Position numbers and translations under genes: made by a program. Below are positions 11,774 to 24,500 of a stretch of 64,000 nt of DNA, one piece after another. The stretch covers positions 744,001-808,000 of the forward strand of contig JAZAYU010000079.1 of the NCBI GenBank assembly GCA_038501625.1, written 5' to 3'. Source of the stretch: Corbicula japonica. Taxonomy: Eukaryota; Mollusca; Bivalvia; Venerida; Cyrenidae. Under the pieces are notes generated by a model that saw nothing but the letters and a program-made list of their open reading frames with translations, was not told the DNA's origin and searched no databases. How positions within the stretch are numbered: position 1 is the stretch's first letter; each line of letters opens with the position of its first letter.

Positions 11774-14700
11774 TCTCTTCTTTTTCGCTGCGTGGGGAGG
11801 TTGTGTTTTGTGAGTGTGGCGATTCCTGATACGGATATATTTCTTTTTTTCTGATTTTACTCCAGGTTCTCTAATCCTAGTAAGGGTTATTAAATACTCA
11901 CATTTGTTAGCTTGAGGATGCCATTAGCTTCTCTAATGTTTGAACATTTGTGTGCTCTTGCATGCAACGTAGTCGAGTTGATGAGGGGTTGGAGAAAATT
12001 AACCAAGAAAACTTGTACTTGTTTGTTTATATGAGAACCTGTTGTGTCAAGTATGAGGTTGATGCACGTTAAAACCTTGCTTAAAGGCAAATTGTTTTGC
12101 CACTGACCGTTACAAGACCATAAATCCTCCAATTTTCATTTTGTTAATTGTTTGTGGTGTCTTAATTAACACAATGATTAAAATTGATCTATTTATATGG
12201 TCATGCTATCTTTTTTGGATGTGTGGAAAGGCCTTGTTTTCTGGGTGCAGTCTGATATGCATGTTTCACTTTATTGTACGACTTAACCTTTAGTCAGTGT
12301 TCATGTATTTTATGCGGGACTATGTCTTTACTTTAAAACCAAATGTCTTTTATCGTATTTTCAAAATTGATAAGGTCATCATTAAAAGGTTTCTGACTGA
12401 TTTAGTTCCTGAACGTTGAAAGATAGGAAAGTTGATGATGTTGTTGGCAATGTGAATTTAAGATAATTGTTGTAACTCTTAATGAAACGATCACGATAGA
12501 TTTAGCAACAATCTATTCCCGAAAAAAATGTTTTATTTGTTGTGACAGAAGCAAGCACCTGCCTATTAAGTTAATTTAAGAATTCTAATATCGTCGTTTT
12601 GTAACATATTTCGCATTAGAATTTTCTTCTATTTTATTTCGTTTCTGGGTCAAGCAGTTTGATAATCAAAATAATCTCACGCTTTATTTTTCTGGACTCT
12701 CTTTTTCCTGATACGAGTATTAATTTCTTTATTTTTTTTTTTGTTCTCAAAAGTCGCAAAAGTTCATTAAAATGTGCATATACTAAGCTGGCAAAATGCA
12801 AGGTCTTAAAGAAAACGCACGTTAGATGTGCAGGCCTAGTGTATGAATTATTGAATAATTGACAGCTTTGTATGACATTTCGTGCATTTTATGTAAAAGA
12901 CAGTTTAACTCAAGGAAAAGATGTTATTTTCTCGATTTATTTAAACTGATAAGGGTTATATGTTACAGTATATATTGGAGACGTTCACTGAGCGACGAGA
13001 TTCGAGGAATGTTGCAGTCCCATACATGGGAGGTCCGGTTGACGGTCCAGAGAACGGAATTCCGCCTCTACCATGGAATATTCCCTGTCAACCCAGTGTT
13101 ACGTTCGAAAAACACGACGTTAAGATAGAAGTGCCTCATACCTCTGTTGTTCTGGTACGCAATTAGAGGCGCTTAATACCTCTCTTTTTCTTCTAAGCAT
13201 TTATAGTTGCTTCGTACCTCTTTTGTCCTGGTAAGCAATTAGAGATGCCTTATAACTCTGTTGTTCTGGTAAGCAATTAGAGGTGTCTTACACCTCTGTT
13301 GTTGTGGTAAGCAATAAGACGTGCCACAAAACTCAGTATTTCTGGTAAGAAATTAGAGGAGCCTCATACCTCTGTTTTTCTGGTAAGCAATTAGAGGTGC
13401 GTCATACATTTATTCTGGTAAACAATTAGAGGTGCATCATACATCTATTCTGGTAAACAATTAGAAGTGCGTCATACATCTATTCTGGTAAACAATTACA
13501 GGTGCCTCATACATCTATTCTGGTAAACAATTACAGGTGCGTCATAATCTATTCTGGTAAACAATTACAGGTGCGTCATACATCTATTCTGGTAAACAAT
13601 TACAGGTGCGTCATAATCTATTCTGGTAAACAATTACAGGTGCGTCATACATCATTTCTGGTAAACAATTAGAGGTGCGTCATAATCTATATTGGTAAAC
13701 AATTACAGGTGCGTCATACATCTATTCTGGTAAACAATTAGAGGTGCGTCATAATCTATTCTGGTAAACAATTACAGGTGCGCCATACATCTATTCTGGT
13801 AAACAATTAGAGGTGCCTCATACATCTATTCTGGTAAACAATTACAGGTGCCTCATACATCTATTCTGGTACACAATTAGAGGTGCCTCATACATCTATT
13901 CTGGTAAACAATTACAGGTGCCTCATACATCTATTCTGGTAAACAATTAGAGGTGCCTCATACCTCGATCTGTTGCTCTAGTAATGCCTCTGGTTAGTAA
14001 TTTTAATGGTTAGTTAAAGCACTTCTGTTAAGGCTTCTTGTATCAAACATTAAGATTTACTTCGTACAGAATCTTTGTTACATAGTCTGCTAAGAATTAC
14101 AGGTAAATTAAACAGACATAATATAAAAAGATGGCATTAAAATGTTGCCAAACAATATTTCCCAAACAGTATTGAATAATATTACGTTTAACTTAATTAA
14201 ATTAAAGTGAAAATAGTTTTCATACAAATAATCGTGTTTCGATTTTAGGCAATAATCTTTTTTTTTTCAATAACTCATGTCCCACAACTGAAACAAAGAA
14301 CGTGCATTCTTTTCGGATACAAATACTTTTACATCTGTCCAAATCGCGTTGGATCTTCGGCAGTAGAACGCCAGTATCCCAAATATCCCAACGATTGACG
14401 TTTAAGCAATATTGTTGTTTTGCACTACCGTGGCCTCTTTTGCCACATTTGGCACATTTGTGACTTAATTAACTTCTCTTGCCACTTTTTCTGACGTCTT
14501 TAAATTGTCGTGCATGCTGTCATTTACTACTGGATTTGGTTATTTATGGAACATCATTTTTAATTGATGATCTTAATTTAGAAATGCGGTGGATGTGAGG
14601 GGTTGGGCTGGAACTGGTGTTGGCGGTGCGGAGGCAAGGGAACTTTTCGATGTACATCTTGTGCTGGAAAAGGCTTCAATAAGGTGTATGACAGCCGATC

Positions 14701-17700
14701 CAAAACAGTTGTAAGGAAATATTGCAGATTGTGCGGAGGTGACGGAAAACGCAGGTGAATAGGAAGTCTATGTATTTAAATAATGGTTACTAACTCTTTC
14801 ATAATATTTATGTGCTTATGCTTGAATGCACACTGGCAGCACAAAGATAATTTAGGAAAATTGCCAATACATAAAAATTTTAAGTTTTCAAAAACGAATA
14901 TCCGGATACCAAATTCGATCCGGATATCCGATGATTCGAACGGATATCCGGATATTCGAATATGCGTTGCATGTTAAAGTTCAGTCGTAGAAAGAAAACT
15001 TAAATATGTTTTTTAATCATTCTTTCGGCTTTCTGTTTTAGTTTTCCAGAAAAGAATATTTTACCATTTTATCCATATTTCCTAATATTTATGGAAAACA
15101 GCTACTCATTTGATTTTGTTATGTATTTAATTACTTCCATTTGTAAATTTACTTCCTATCTTTCTTGAATCTTCCGACACGAGATCCAAAAAGTCAGAAT
15201 AAAAAAAGATGATTAACTCCGAAATCAAATTTAAAAAATATAAATTTTGCGGACAAATGTTTCATATTTTTCAGATGTACCATGTGTAGCGGTGACGGAC
15301 GTATCACGTGCAGGACGTGTCAAGGTTACTGCCAGCTGAGATGTTACATCCTGCTAACCGTTACATAGTATTTATTCCCTCAAAATTCTAAAAAAAAATG
15401 CAGAAAATTGTAACGTGTTATGCAAAAACAACTTCCTTAGCGGGATATGTTAATGGATAGGTAACAACAGAAGTGTCGATAAAAGTGATGATTTTGGTTT
15501 TTAAATTTTAATTTGTTTCATTGTTTTGGAGTTGAAGTTAAGTCACCAAGGCAACTGGTTTATGCTTCACATGATCCCTGTAATTTTCTTTTACTATTCT
15601 AAACACCCGTGCTCAAGATCATAAAACTAAATCTGGAGATCAGTCTCAAATCTCAAGCATCTGATTGGCTGAAATGGTGGCCTGTCGCCATTTCAGTCAA
15701 TCAGATCCTTAAGATTTGAGACTGATCTCAAATCTTAGTTATATGATCTTGGGCCCTGTTTTGGTTATACTGTGTTAAACTTTCTGAAATACACATATTT
15801 TTCAAAAATAGCACCAATAATACAGAAGACTTTATTCTGGAGACGACGGACATGCCCGATGAGCTCGTGCGCGAAGTCGATGGGAAGATCGTGTTTCAGA
15901 ATGTTGAACCTCTCGTAAGCACACTGATCATATGTATTTTGTTCTCAGATCTGGGTTTCTGGCCAGGCCTGACCAGCAACATTTCGACATGTTTTGTAAT
16001 ATTTCACTGGAAACGTAAAATATTGCTATACAAATTGATTTAAGTAAAACATTAATATCTAACTGATATGTCGATTTTGTATGGTGAGTAATTAGCAATT
16101 GACAGCATGTTTATTAAGGGTTGTTAGGGGGTTGGGCGGCTGGTCAAGTGCCTGTGGGGCGATCCACCATGTCAGCTTGAACGTGTTTACATGATACATC
16201 TTCCTAGGTAGGCACACTTAGTCGTTATATTCGTGATATGTTTTGAGTAGGATCTGGTGCAAATTAAACAAGGCAGTCGGAACGACAGCAATATACCCCG
16301 CCGCATGCAGGAAAGTTGGAAAGGTTATGGATGCTTAATTGAAAATTAACAAATATATCTCTGCAACGATCATGAGGTTTAACACAGTCCGTCCAGCAGT
16401 TTGGGAGATATGGCGCAAATACGAAAAAAATGGTTCAAACATTTAAAGACAACTATTGACCTTGACCTTGAGCCGGCCATGTTGAAACATGGGTTCTGCA
16501 CATCCTCTTGATGGAATGAACATTTAACTAAAGTTTGATAAAATTAATTCCAGGGATTCAGAACATATAACCAGACACAAAATACATGGTTCAAATCTTC
16601 AATGACCTTGACCTTGAGCCAGCCAGGTTGGAACATCGGTTCTGCTTATCCTCTTGATGAGCAGAACTTTTGATCCAAGTTTAATGGTATTCATTCCAGG
16701 GGCACGGATGGAAAGACAGTCGGACGGACGGAATGGACGGACGAAAATCATTCCTAAATCCCTTTCCCGCTACGCGGCCGGGGATAATCAATCATTTGAA
16801 AGAGGCAGAATTTTGTATGCATTTAAGAAATCAAAGCAATACCACCGTTAAATGTAAATGTGAATACTTATTAAAATGATCAGAATGTACTTGATTACGA
16901 TATGTAACTCGGAACTTTTTTCTGGGCAAAACATGTATCGCTTGGCTTTCCGTGTGTTAAGCGTGTTTATTAACTGCTACAAATTTGACGGTTGACCATG
17001 CGTCGCTTTTTGCAAGGGTTGGGGAACAACCTGAATTTCATAACGTAAAAACGTTGTAAATGTTTCAGATAGAGCCGCTGGTGAAGTATCCAGTGAAAGA
17101 GATCAACGAGCAGTCACAGAAAATGGTCAGTTCACATCGAACAAAATGGCCAACAGAGAGAATCCTGAACCAAGTAAGTACTAACTTCGGAAAATGGAAC
17201 AAGACAGTTCTCATGCCAAATTGTCTTTTCAAATTGGTAATACACCATACGAAATAAACGGTGATTACTCGAAACTATGCAAGACATGTTTTGTTTAGAA
17301 TACATTTTTGTTTGACCATCATGAAATCCAGTTGATAAGTCTAATTCTGCCGAAACAATTATTTTGCTTTGTTTTCATTCGTGAAAATACTTATACTGAT
17401 TTCTTGCAGCCATGAGCGTTTTCCTCCAAAAGTCCACATATTAACAAATCATAAAGTGAAGTTAATTATTAACTATACTATTAGGCGTTAGTATTATCAA
17501 ACGGTATTTGCAGCAGACCCTTAAACTACAAGTACAACAATAATAACTTTATTATTGCTACAGCAAGGTATTTATATTGAATATGATATTGCCTCTACCT
17601 GGGAGCGATCTACCAACGTCCCGGCGACAGCGCCTAACCTTGCAATTCCGACAACGCAAACGATTGAGCTAGCCGGGACAACCCAAAAAAGGTTGATCGG

Positions 17701-18108
17701 ATAGCCCTGATATACGTTATCATCACTGCATGACATCGGTAATGGATTATTTTACTGAAAACAGTACTGTCAAAGGATGACACACACATAGCTTTAAAAC
17801 AGACATCTGTTTTCAGAGCTATCTTCAAATAATAAAATTAAGACCAGTAACTGTTGATAAATATGTAGTTTATTAAAACACACGTACACTTTAAGAAAAG
17901 AATGAGTGAATTCTTTATTTTTTAAAAACATCACAAAATACTGTTATTTTTTCTGTTACAGCGGCAGACCGTTCGCGGAGTACCTGTGACGGAAGTGGTG
18001 TATAAATGGAGAAATACACAATCCCGTTACTGGGTGTACGGAAACGAGAGGAAGGTATACGCCCCCGACTACCCACAAAAGTGTTGTTGGGGCTGTGAAA
18101 TACAATGA
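6751..18108 (+). CDS. SSUH2-like protein, gene A (5' partial)
   Basis: Ten exons are visible: 6751-6765, 7608-7751, 8647-8716, 10153-10282, 12969-13154, 14582-14754, 15275-15367, 15812-15914, 17069-17173, 17962-18108 (stop TGA). Phases agree throughout. The first coding exon, which must end in phase 1, was not found. The predicted ~387-residue fragment has a Pro-rich N-terminus (GPPPNLVELEEE, IGYEGVSF), a conserved helix (LDEEDCRAAMLSFVSEHCCY), a VDGPENG motif, a DnaJ-type cysteine-rich region with six CxxC knuckles (CGGCEG, CWRCGG, CTSCAG, CRLCGG, CTMCSG, CRTCQG), a MPDELVREV motif and the C-terminus KVYAPDYPQKCCWGCEIQ. This order is typical of SSUH2 (ssu-2 homolog) proteins, whose vertebrate member is linked to tooth development; the biochemical role is unsettled. 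The donor after 15367 is weak (GTATTT). Exon 12969-13154 is followed directly by a splice-site-derived minisatellite. Gene B downstream is its tandem duplicate. Confidence 0.93.
6998..7072. mobile_element. Partial copy of palindromic MITE family P1
   Basis: Contains GCCATTTCAGCCAATCAGAT followed by a GCTTTAGATTTGAGACTGG stretch, which is one arm of the palindrome seen complete at 22700-22798. It lies in an intron of SSUH2-like gene A. Confidence 0.65.
8930..9290. repeat. Two tandem copies of a ~170-bp segment
   Basis: The stretch from about 9006 (CCTATATTGTCACGGATGTT, then AAGCAAATGTAAGCACATCA) recurs with changes from about 9182. The phrase AAGATGGCCGCCAAAAA appears twice between 8980 and 9120. 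It sits in an SSUH2-like gene A intron. Confidence 0.65.
9431..9660 (+). pseudogene. LINE endonuclease relic (N-terminal fragment)
   Basis: The frame reads NIQGLARKLDDSDFLNFVSN, then FDILILTETW and, about 35 residues later, FSGGIIVYYK. N.QGL, LTETW and GG..VY are the opening motifs of the apurinic-type endonuclease domain of non-LTR retrotransposons. Only this fragment survives; beyond 9660 the sequence changes into an unrelated dispersed repeat. It is inserted in the plus orientation inside an SSUH2-like gene A intron. Confidence 0.75.
9690..9880 (+). repeat. Dispersed repeat D1 copy
   Basis: The stretch with TGAAAGCCACCGAACACAAC, TATGAAACTATTGCAGG and AATTACTGCCCACGCCGCC recurs near 58375-58505 and in part at 61540-61610. 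The shared order of blocks shows a dispersed family rather than chance similarity. Its class is unknown. Confidence 0.65.
9943..9995. repeat. (AAT)n microsatellite
   Basis: Seventeen or so perfect AAT triplets in an intron of SSUH2-like gene A. Confidence 0.97.
10590..11840 (+). mobile_element. Relic of a retroelement 3' end (family R1), two partial ORF copies plus 3' tail
   Basis: At 10901-11278 a frame carries GISQPVFYGDLIYKLKKIKG, then SRLFVKTICKFKKKGYQHDI and GLVINPSTVGHYAYLFGCTT. I associate the FYGDL.YKL..I motif and the spaced basic stretch with the C-terminal end of reverse-transcriptase-linked polyproteins seen in mollusc genomes. A more decayed version of the same coding end lies just upstream (10590-10860, GDLIYNLKKLKH). 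The tail 11254-11700 recurs at 20235-20680 and, in shorter form, at many other places in the window, which suggests 5'-truncated insertions of one element. The family identity rests on recall and is uncertain. Confidence 0.6.
11715..11770. repeat. (CT)n microsatellite
   Basis: Perfect CT dinucleotide run of 56 bases inside the tail of the R1 retroelement copy. Other R1 copies have short interrupted CTCTCT at the same place, so the run expanded from within the element. Confidence 0.97.
11825..12260 (+). mobile_element. Second, diverged R1 tail copy
   Basis: Shares GATTTTACTCCAGG, GCATGCAACGTAGT, ACTTGTACTTGTTT and CAAATTGTTTTGCCACTGAC in order with the copy immediately upstream, so two R1 tails lie head to tail in this SSUH2-like gene A intron. 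Confidence 0.7.
13131..13980 (+). repeat. Minisatellite derived from an exon end and its 5' splice site
   Basis: The last 24 coding bases of exon 12969-13154 plus the first 14 intron bases (GTGCCTCATACCTCTGTTGT.. then GTACGCAATTAGAG) form a 38-bp unit. It is followed by about six diverged 38-bp copies and then about sixteen 34-35-bp copies, roughly 23 in all. Nearly every copy keeps the donor-like TCTGGTAA. Many later copies also end in TTACAG, so each segment between TTACAG and GTAAAC is a potential 21-nt micro-exon in the exon's own reading phase (VPHTSIL or VRHTSIL against VPHTSVVL in the true exon). Copies of 34 bp would break the frame. Confidence 0.93.
15614..15752. mobile_element. Palindromic MITE P1 copy
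   Basis: Left arm CAAGATCATAAAACTAAAT.. through GATCAGTCTCAAATCTCAAG, right arm its near reverse complement ending ATATGATCTTGG. The centre is GCTGAAATGGTGGCCTGTCGCCATTTCAG. The whole can fold into one long hairpin. It lies in the intron between exons 15275-15367 and 15812-15914 of SSUH2-like gene A. Confidence 0.85.
16290..16800 (+). repeat. Dispersed repeat with duplicated TGACCTTGACCTTGAGC block
   Basis: The block TGACCTTGACCTTGAGCC occurs at about 16458 and 16601 with matching flanks (CTGCACATCCTCTTGATG against CTGCTTATCCTCTTGATG), followed by GGACGGACGG-rich sequence and CGCTACGCGGCCGGGGATAA. This is a dispersed mollusc-type repeat of unknown class in an SSUH2-like gene A intron. Confidence 0.6.
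17590..17700 (-). repeat. tRNA-derived SINE-like fragment
   Basis: On the minus strand it reads TGTCCCGGCTAGCTCAATCG then a lesion-rich body with GCGCTGTCGCCGGGACGT. TAGCTCAATCG resembles a tRNA A box and GTCCCGGC / GCCGGGAC can pair. No intact B box or full cloverleaf is visible, so it is not a functional tRNA gene. Confidence 0.4.
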
Positions 18109-20104
18109 AGCGACTACTGCTACATTACTAAATATCTATTGGAGAGAGATATTTGGACTGTGCCATGCTGGCAGGACTGGGTCATGCTGGCACGGTGGTA
18201 CTGAAATAGTTTTTCACGAAGGACGATATTGATAACTAGATAACATTTTTTCTTTATTTATTCCAGTGGTTGAGATTTTTAAAATCCTTATTGAGCTGTA
18301 ACAACATGTTCTGTTAGATGAAGTATACTTGTGTTCTTTTTAATGAATTACCTGTATAACGACAAATTATACAAGGTATTCATTATCTTAATTTGGTAAT
18401 TATGATTTGGACGAATAAAATCAACCATACCCAAGTCATTTAATAATGTGACTGATTAACGTCACGCTAACATTTGTTCAGAGAGGAACATATTCTAGTA
18501 TAAGTGTATTATCGCTTATTTTATTAAAATCTCAAGATCAAACACAAAATATAGACTGCATTTCTTCATAAAAGGTACATAAGAATGATGTTTCCAGTTT
18601 TTACTTGACAATAAATTGTCAGGAGAATGTGTAACGCTCTTGTGTGCGTGTAACATGCTTTGTTAGCCATGATTAGAAGTGGATTCGTTTTCATGTAACT
18701 TTGTCGTCGAACTGTGGAAATGGGGGTAGAAAAAAACTTGGTCAAATACGAACACAGTGATACAAACAAATATTCGTAAACCTGTTTTACAACTGTATTC
18801 TTCCAATGTTTGCTGTACTTTCCTGCTCCAAAGACAACAATTATCTAAACTTTTACTAGAATATAAGATGGCAGTATGATATAGCAAGCTGCTCTTCATA
18901 CAATCTTGACTGAATCTTTTAGATTTACTTTTAAACAGCCGGTGCTCTGTAAATAAAACCTGTGATATTCTTAAATATTGGTTTGCATTACTTTTATTCC
19001 AAGAGTCTTAACTAACTTAATGTATTAATATTTATGTGATATAGTTATCTATTAATATGAATATTTATTTGTTTTAGTGTTATAGAGCTAATATGTTATT
19101 TACATGTTTTGCATATCTGTCGGCTTAATACAACTTTAATCTCGACTAAATATAAATAATAATTGCTTGATTTCTCATTAATTGTTTGGACGAACAATAA
19201 CACGCATGCCATTGGAAGTATAGAGAACAAAAATAAAAGTATCCACTTTTTATGCTTATATTTTCATTAATATATTTTCATGTAGTCAGGAACGCTTTCA
19301 ATGGTGATTTGTTAGTTAATCTCAGTTGTTAAATTGTTCATGAATAAAAACTTCCACACCAAGATTTGAGGAACTGCCAATCGAATAACAATTAAACATG
19401 GATTACAAACTACTACATATTCAATTTAAAGGGAGGTAATTGGAAACGGTTGGGATTTCTAGCGTTGTTTATCGAGGACCAGTTGTGCTGTTGATGAATA
19501 TTTTGTGATTTTATTTATCCACAAGAGGTAGAGAAAGTGATTTTATTCAAATAAATGTAAATATTTAAAAGATTCGCTGACATTTTACTTAAACCCTTAT
19601 TAAAACAAAGGGAAAGATAACTAAGTTGTGGCTGCAGATTTTCAAGAATACTTTATCCCTTTGCAATAATAACAGAAAAGCATATTTGTTCACATATAGA
19701 AGTTTTCGTTTTCGTTTTCAAATTTTACAAAAATTTAAATATGAAAGTGGATACTTTTTATTTTTGTTTAGTATATATAACTTATATGTTTGATTTCGCC
19801 TTAAAAGTCCAAGGCCAGATTATTTTAAGTCAATATTTTAATAAACCTGATCAAAGTGTACATTATAGACAATAGATTAGATCACATAATGTTTTTAAGT
19901 CAAAGTGAAAAGAATTATCTCTGCCGAAACAGTCACTATTTTCAAACGGATACTAATAAAAGCACAATTGAAATCCACCTATTTAAAGGTATTTTGCAAA
20001 ACATTATTGGACAGAATTTAGCAATCTACCAAACTTGTGACTGCTTTAAGAGTGCTGGTTTATTTTAAGACGACACTGCTCAATTTTGAGCGAATAAAAT
20101 ATAC
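18109..20104. other. 3' flank of gene A and intergenic AT-rich DNA
   Basis: Holds the likely 3' UTR of SSUH2-like gene A up to about 18440. The rest is AT-rich with only short unsupported frames; no gene or named repeat seen. Confidence 0.5.
18414..18419 (+). terminator. Candidate polyadenylation signal, gene A
   Basis: AATAAA lies about 300 bases after the stop codon at 18106-18108. A second possible signal is at 18951. Without transcript ends the choice is uncertain. Confidence 0.45.
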
Positions 20105-20790
20105 TTATCTCCCGGTTATTCGTAAAAACCATCTGTAAATTTAAAAAGAAAGGTTACCAACATGATATTTTTCAGCGCTCTGCATGCCTGGTGATTAACC
20201 CTTCTACAGTTGATCATTATGCTTACCTCTTTGGTTGCACGACGGTGGCAGGGGTTTAAGAGTTTATGAAGGTCTATGGGGAAATCTTTTCTTAAAAGAA
20301 CCTAGAAGCTCGATTTGTTTCTTTTATCCCTGTCATCGTGTTCTTGCTGATTTTACTCCAGGAGCTCTGGTCTCGGTAAGATCATCGAGTACCCGCCCTT
20401 TGGCTTTGCAATGCTATTAAATTCTTATGTTTTATATGTTAGGGTGCTTTTGCATGCAACATTGTTGAGCCAATAAGTGGGTTGGAGTTGTTTCACCAAG
20501 ACAACTTGTATTTGTTTTGTGATATGAGAACCTGTTGGGGCAAGTGTGAGGTTGGTGCACCCTAGAACCTGGTTTAAACCCCCAGTGGCAATTTGATTTG
20601 CCACTGACCGTTCCAAGGCGGTAACCCCTCGGGTTCTCATTTTTGTTAATTGTTAGTGGTGTCTCTTTTGAAACTGATCATTTTATTAACCATGCTCTCT
20701 CCCTCTCTTCTTCTTGACTGTGTGGGGAGGCTGTTTTTTCTGAATGTGGCGATTCCTGATATGCATATTTCACCTTTTTACCAATATTGT
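20105..20790 (+). mobile_element. 5'-truncated R1 retroelement copy
   Basis: Begins inside the coding end (CCCGGTTATTCGTAAAAACC) and runs through the same tail as 11128-11840, including the same 60-residue open frame with one-off substitutions. The truncation of the 5' side with a conserved 3' side is the pattern left by target-primed retrotransposition. Confidence 0.75.
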
Positions 20791-21500
20791 TGTCTTCTCT
20801 ATTATTACCATTGTTGTTCTGTTCGCTGAATAAAAAAAATTAATTTTGTGTTTATTGTATATTATTATTAAATAATTTTATTTTAAAAAAAATCAATTTT
20901 TATCACTTATATGGAAGCTGAAGACGGTCCTTATATCGTCAAAAACAGTTAAGGTATCACTAACATTGCAAATGGCGAAAACTTGCTAATATTTTAAAAA
21001 TGAATTTTGGGGAAAATACTCGTTGCTACCTAGATTTTAGTGAAGAAATGTATTTATCTAAGTATATACTAATGTTTGCAAGCACATACTAAACCAAAAA
21101 TGGCGCGTGCCTTTCAGATTACAAAGATACTTTACCGTTTGTTTGGCGCCCATGCTCGTGACTAGGCATTAAACAACGCAGCAATCTTATTAATAAACAG
21201 TTTGCGTAAATTTGAACTTATCTGAGCACCTTAAGTCTACGCCAAAAGTGATTCCAAAAAGCTGATATTAACAATATACAACTGACCAGATGACCATTTG
21301 TAATTCCACTTGATTTGATATCGATCTTAAAGCCAGTTACAAAAATAAACTTCTACACAATGAAATACTTTTCGGAGGTATTCTTACGTATTTTAATAAT
21401 TTGTTGTGGTCACCGTACTGCTAGGTTTTAGCAACGCGATCGGTAAGAAGGTCAGCCGGCTTTTAACAAATGTCACAGATCAGCTAAGTATTGAGGAAGA
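20791..21500. other. Intergenic DNA and putative promoter/5' UTR of gene B
   Basis: No repeat family or open frame stands out. The last few hundred bases before the ATG at 21501 are expected to hold the promoter and leader of SSUH2-like gene B; I cannot place a TATA box or start site with confidence. Confidence 0.35.
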
Positions 21501-24500
21501 ATGACGGCCGTGTACCCAGGTATGTCACTTTATTATTTTATCTTGTATTGATATGAATTTGGTTTTCTTTTGTCTCTTCCGTACACCTCTACATGTAACT
21601 TCTGTAGCTTTCATGTAGGAAGAATTTCAAACTGTAAACATAATTATGATTGGATTCTTTCAAATAGTTTCCATAACTTAGTATTACACCCGAGTGGCTT
21701 CTAGATTATGGGAAGTAAAGCTCTTATAATAAAGAAATTAGCACGTTTGCACACAAACAAATTGTCTAATAAAGACTAACTATGATCTACGAATGAGTGC
21801 TCATTACAACTATTAATGGGCGACTGTAGATTGGCAACATTCATACCCAACGCATTTTAAATTAACTATTTTCCTCTTCATAAAATTAGACTGGGATATG
21901 CACTAAATTGGCAATTTTATATTTTATTGTTTCATTATTATTATTATTTTATTGGCACCACAATGTGGGCGGCATATAGAGTTTTACTCGTCCGTTTGTC
22001 CGTCAGTACGTCCTTCATATCTTGTGGAAGAACCTCCTCATTAAATGTCCGGTCGATTTCTTTTAAACGTGTAAGGATGATTAGGCATGCGCAGATGGTC
22101 GTAAAGAAAATATGTTTCCTGCAGCCTGTTTCACTAGAATTATGGTCCTGTGTAAATTTCAGTAATAAAGTTTTATGGCATCAACTCCTGAGAATATGAC
22201 GGATTTCGTTCAAACTTGCCTAGAAAATAAAAAAAAAATGGTGTGTAAATGGTTGTAAGAAAATATTTTAGCAATAAATGCCTTTCCTTTTTTACCAATG
22301 ATATGTTCTCCTTCTGCGCACGTTGGTATTCAAATCGTTAAGACAAAAACACGCACGCATTTTCATGTTCAAATCCTAAGTTGGGTTGATAATGCAGAGT
22401 TCTTTCCACCGCAACTAATCGGATTAATTTGAATTGACCGATCTAATAATATCAGTAAATATACGTCACACATGTTTAATAACCTTTTAGCTTTGAAGTG
22501 CTTTAGTACTATTATCCACAAATATTTATTGAACTCAATTAAAACGCTTTATTGAAGTAATTATAAGATTCAATTATTTTCTAAATTTAGGTCCAGCACC
22601 GAGCAGTAAGTACTTCTTACCTTAGTGTTTATACTACTAGAAATATTTCTTTAATTCCTTGATTTTCAATAAGAAATATCTTTAAAATGTATTTTTACGG
22701 GAAACCAGTCTCAAATCTCAAGCATCTGATTGGCTGAGATGGCGACGACTGGTCGCAATTGCAGCCAATCAGATGCTTGAGATTTGAGACTGGTTTCCAA
22801 TTTTAACCTGTTGTCACGATACGCAGAAAAGCATTGTATCTATATAAGTGTTTCTTTATATCGCAATCATCACTTTGTCTAAAATAAGGCTATTTTAAAA
22901 TTAGTTTACCTCATTTCTGGAATATAATGAAAATCAATAATAACATACTTGTAAACTATACATCGGTTGGTGTTGTACAAACGGAAAACATTTTTGATAA
23001 CTACAAATGTGTATTAATTATTAGGATGGCAACCTGGCATGGGTCAAGTTCCGCAGGGAGGACCTCCTCCAAACCTCGCCGAGTTAGATCAGGAGCCCCC
23101 GCCCCAGGCTTTTGATGACCCCGCCTACCCACCTCTGATGGGGTATGAGGGGGTTAACTTCAAACAGCAAAGTACGTTTATGTTCATAGCTGATACGTAA
23201 CAAATATTTATACAAGTTACATACATCATGCATATTCCTTATATTTGAGTTAATAATTCTTACTAAATATATCCGACAGTATATGCACAAAGCATAAATT
23301 ATCTCAATAAAACCAGTAAAGTAACAAAACTTACACATCACAAATATTATATAACGCTGGCAAAAAGTGCCAAAGCTGGGTTTTTAACATCATTTGTTAA
23401 AGGCTGTTGTGTTGATGTACATGTGTTTTGTGTACTGACATGATAAATGTATGTGCCTTTCCTCAAATGGAATCAGTTTATTTCCAGGACCGATGCCACC
23501 TCCCCCTATGGTCGTACCTGCTGGAGATCCACCTCCACAAACCTTCACCGAGTAAGTTTTATACTAACTAGACCTAATCTTGCGAACATTAACACTATTT
23601 TGTTTAATTAAAATTAAGTATACATAATACATGTTAATTTATTTACAACTAAACTATAAGCTGTATTCATGATATAATATTTAAATAATGCTAAAGTTTG
23701 TAATGATTTATATTGTTTACAGTATAGCCAAGTTAGACGAAGAGGACTGTCGGGCTGCCATGCTGCAGTTCGTCTCGGAACACTGTTGCTATGGCAGCAA
23801 ACCTGCTAAAGAAATGACGCTGCTCAAGTTTCAGGGTATAACAGCATTGCATGTAAGTCTTTTAAACACTGACCGGTTGTAATATAGCTCCCCTCTTTGC
23901 CTCAAAAAAGATCTCTTAACGGCAAGGCGACTTGACTGAAGAAGGAGATATCGACAACGCAGAACAACAAACATGCCGCCATGAATGGGGCGCTTCATGG
24001 GAAAGTGTGTCTTTGGACAGTTGACGTGAAAAAGTTGGAAAGACGATATTTTCTGTAATGCATTTCGCAGTAAAAATGCCATGAGATTGTCAAAATGTTT
24101 ACCTAAATGTTTCAAGTTATGAGTAAATATATGGTAATTGTTAGCACTCTCTAAATGTAGTAACAACTGAAATGTCAATATTATTACCGAACACAACATT
24201 TTCCAGTGACGTGCCCCAAATATATTGTCACAAAGGATTATTAATGACTTCTTTTAAATGTGATTTATTTCTGTCAGTTAAATAAATGTCTGGACTATTC
24301 CTCTCCAAATTTAATTTAGACAATATACTTTCTTTCAGTATGTATTGGAGACATTCGGTGAGGGACGGGATACGAAGAATGCCTCTGTACCGTACCCTGG
24401 TGGTTTGGTTGACGGACCCGAGAACGGGCCTCCACCACCGCCATGGGAAATCTGTTGCCCGCCACACGAGATGTTTAAAACCCACCAGATCAAGAAGGAA

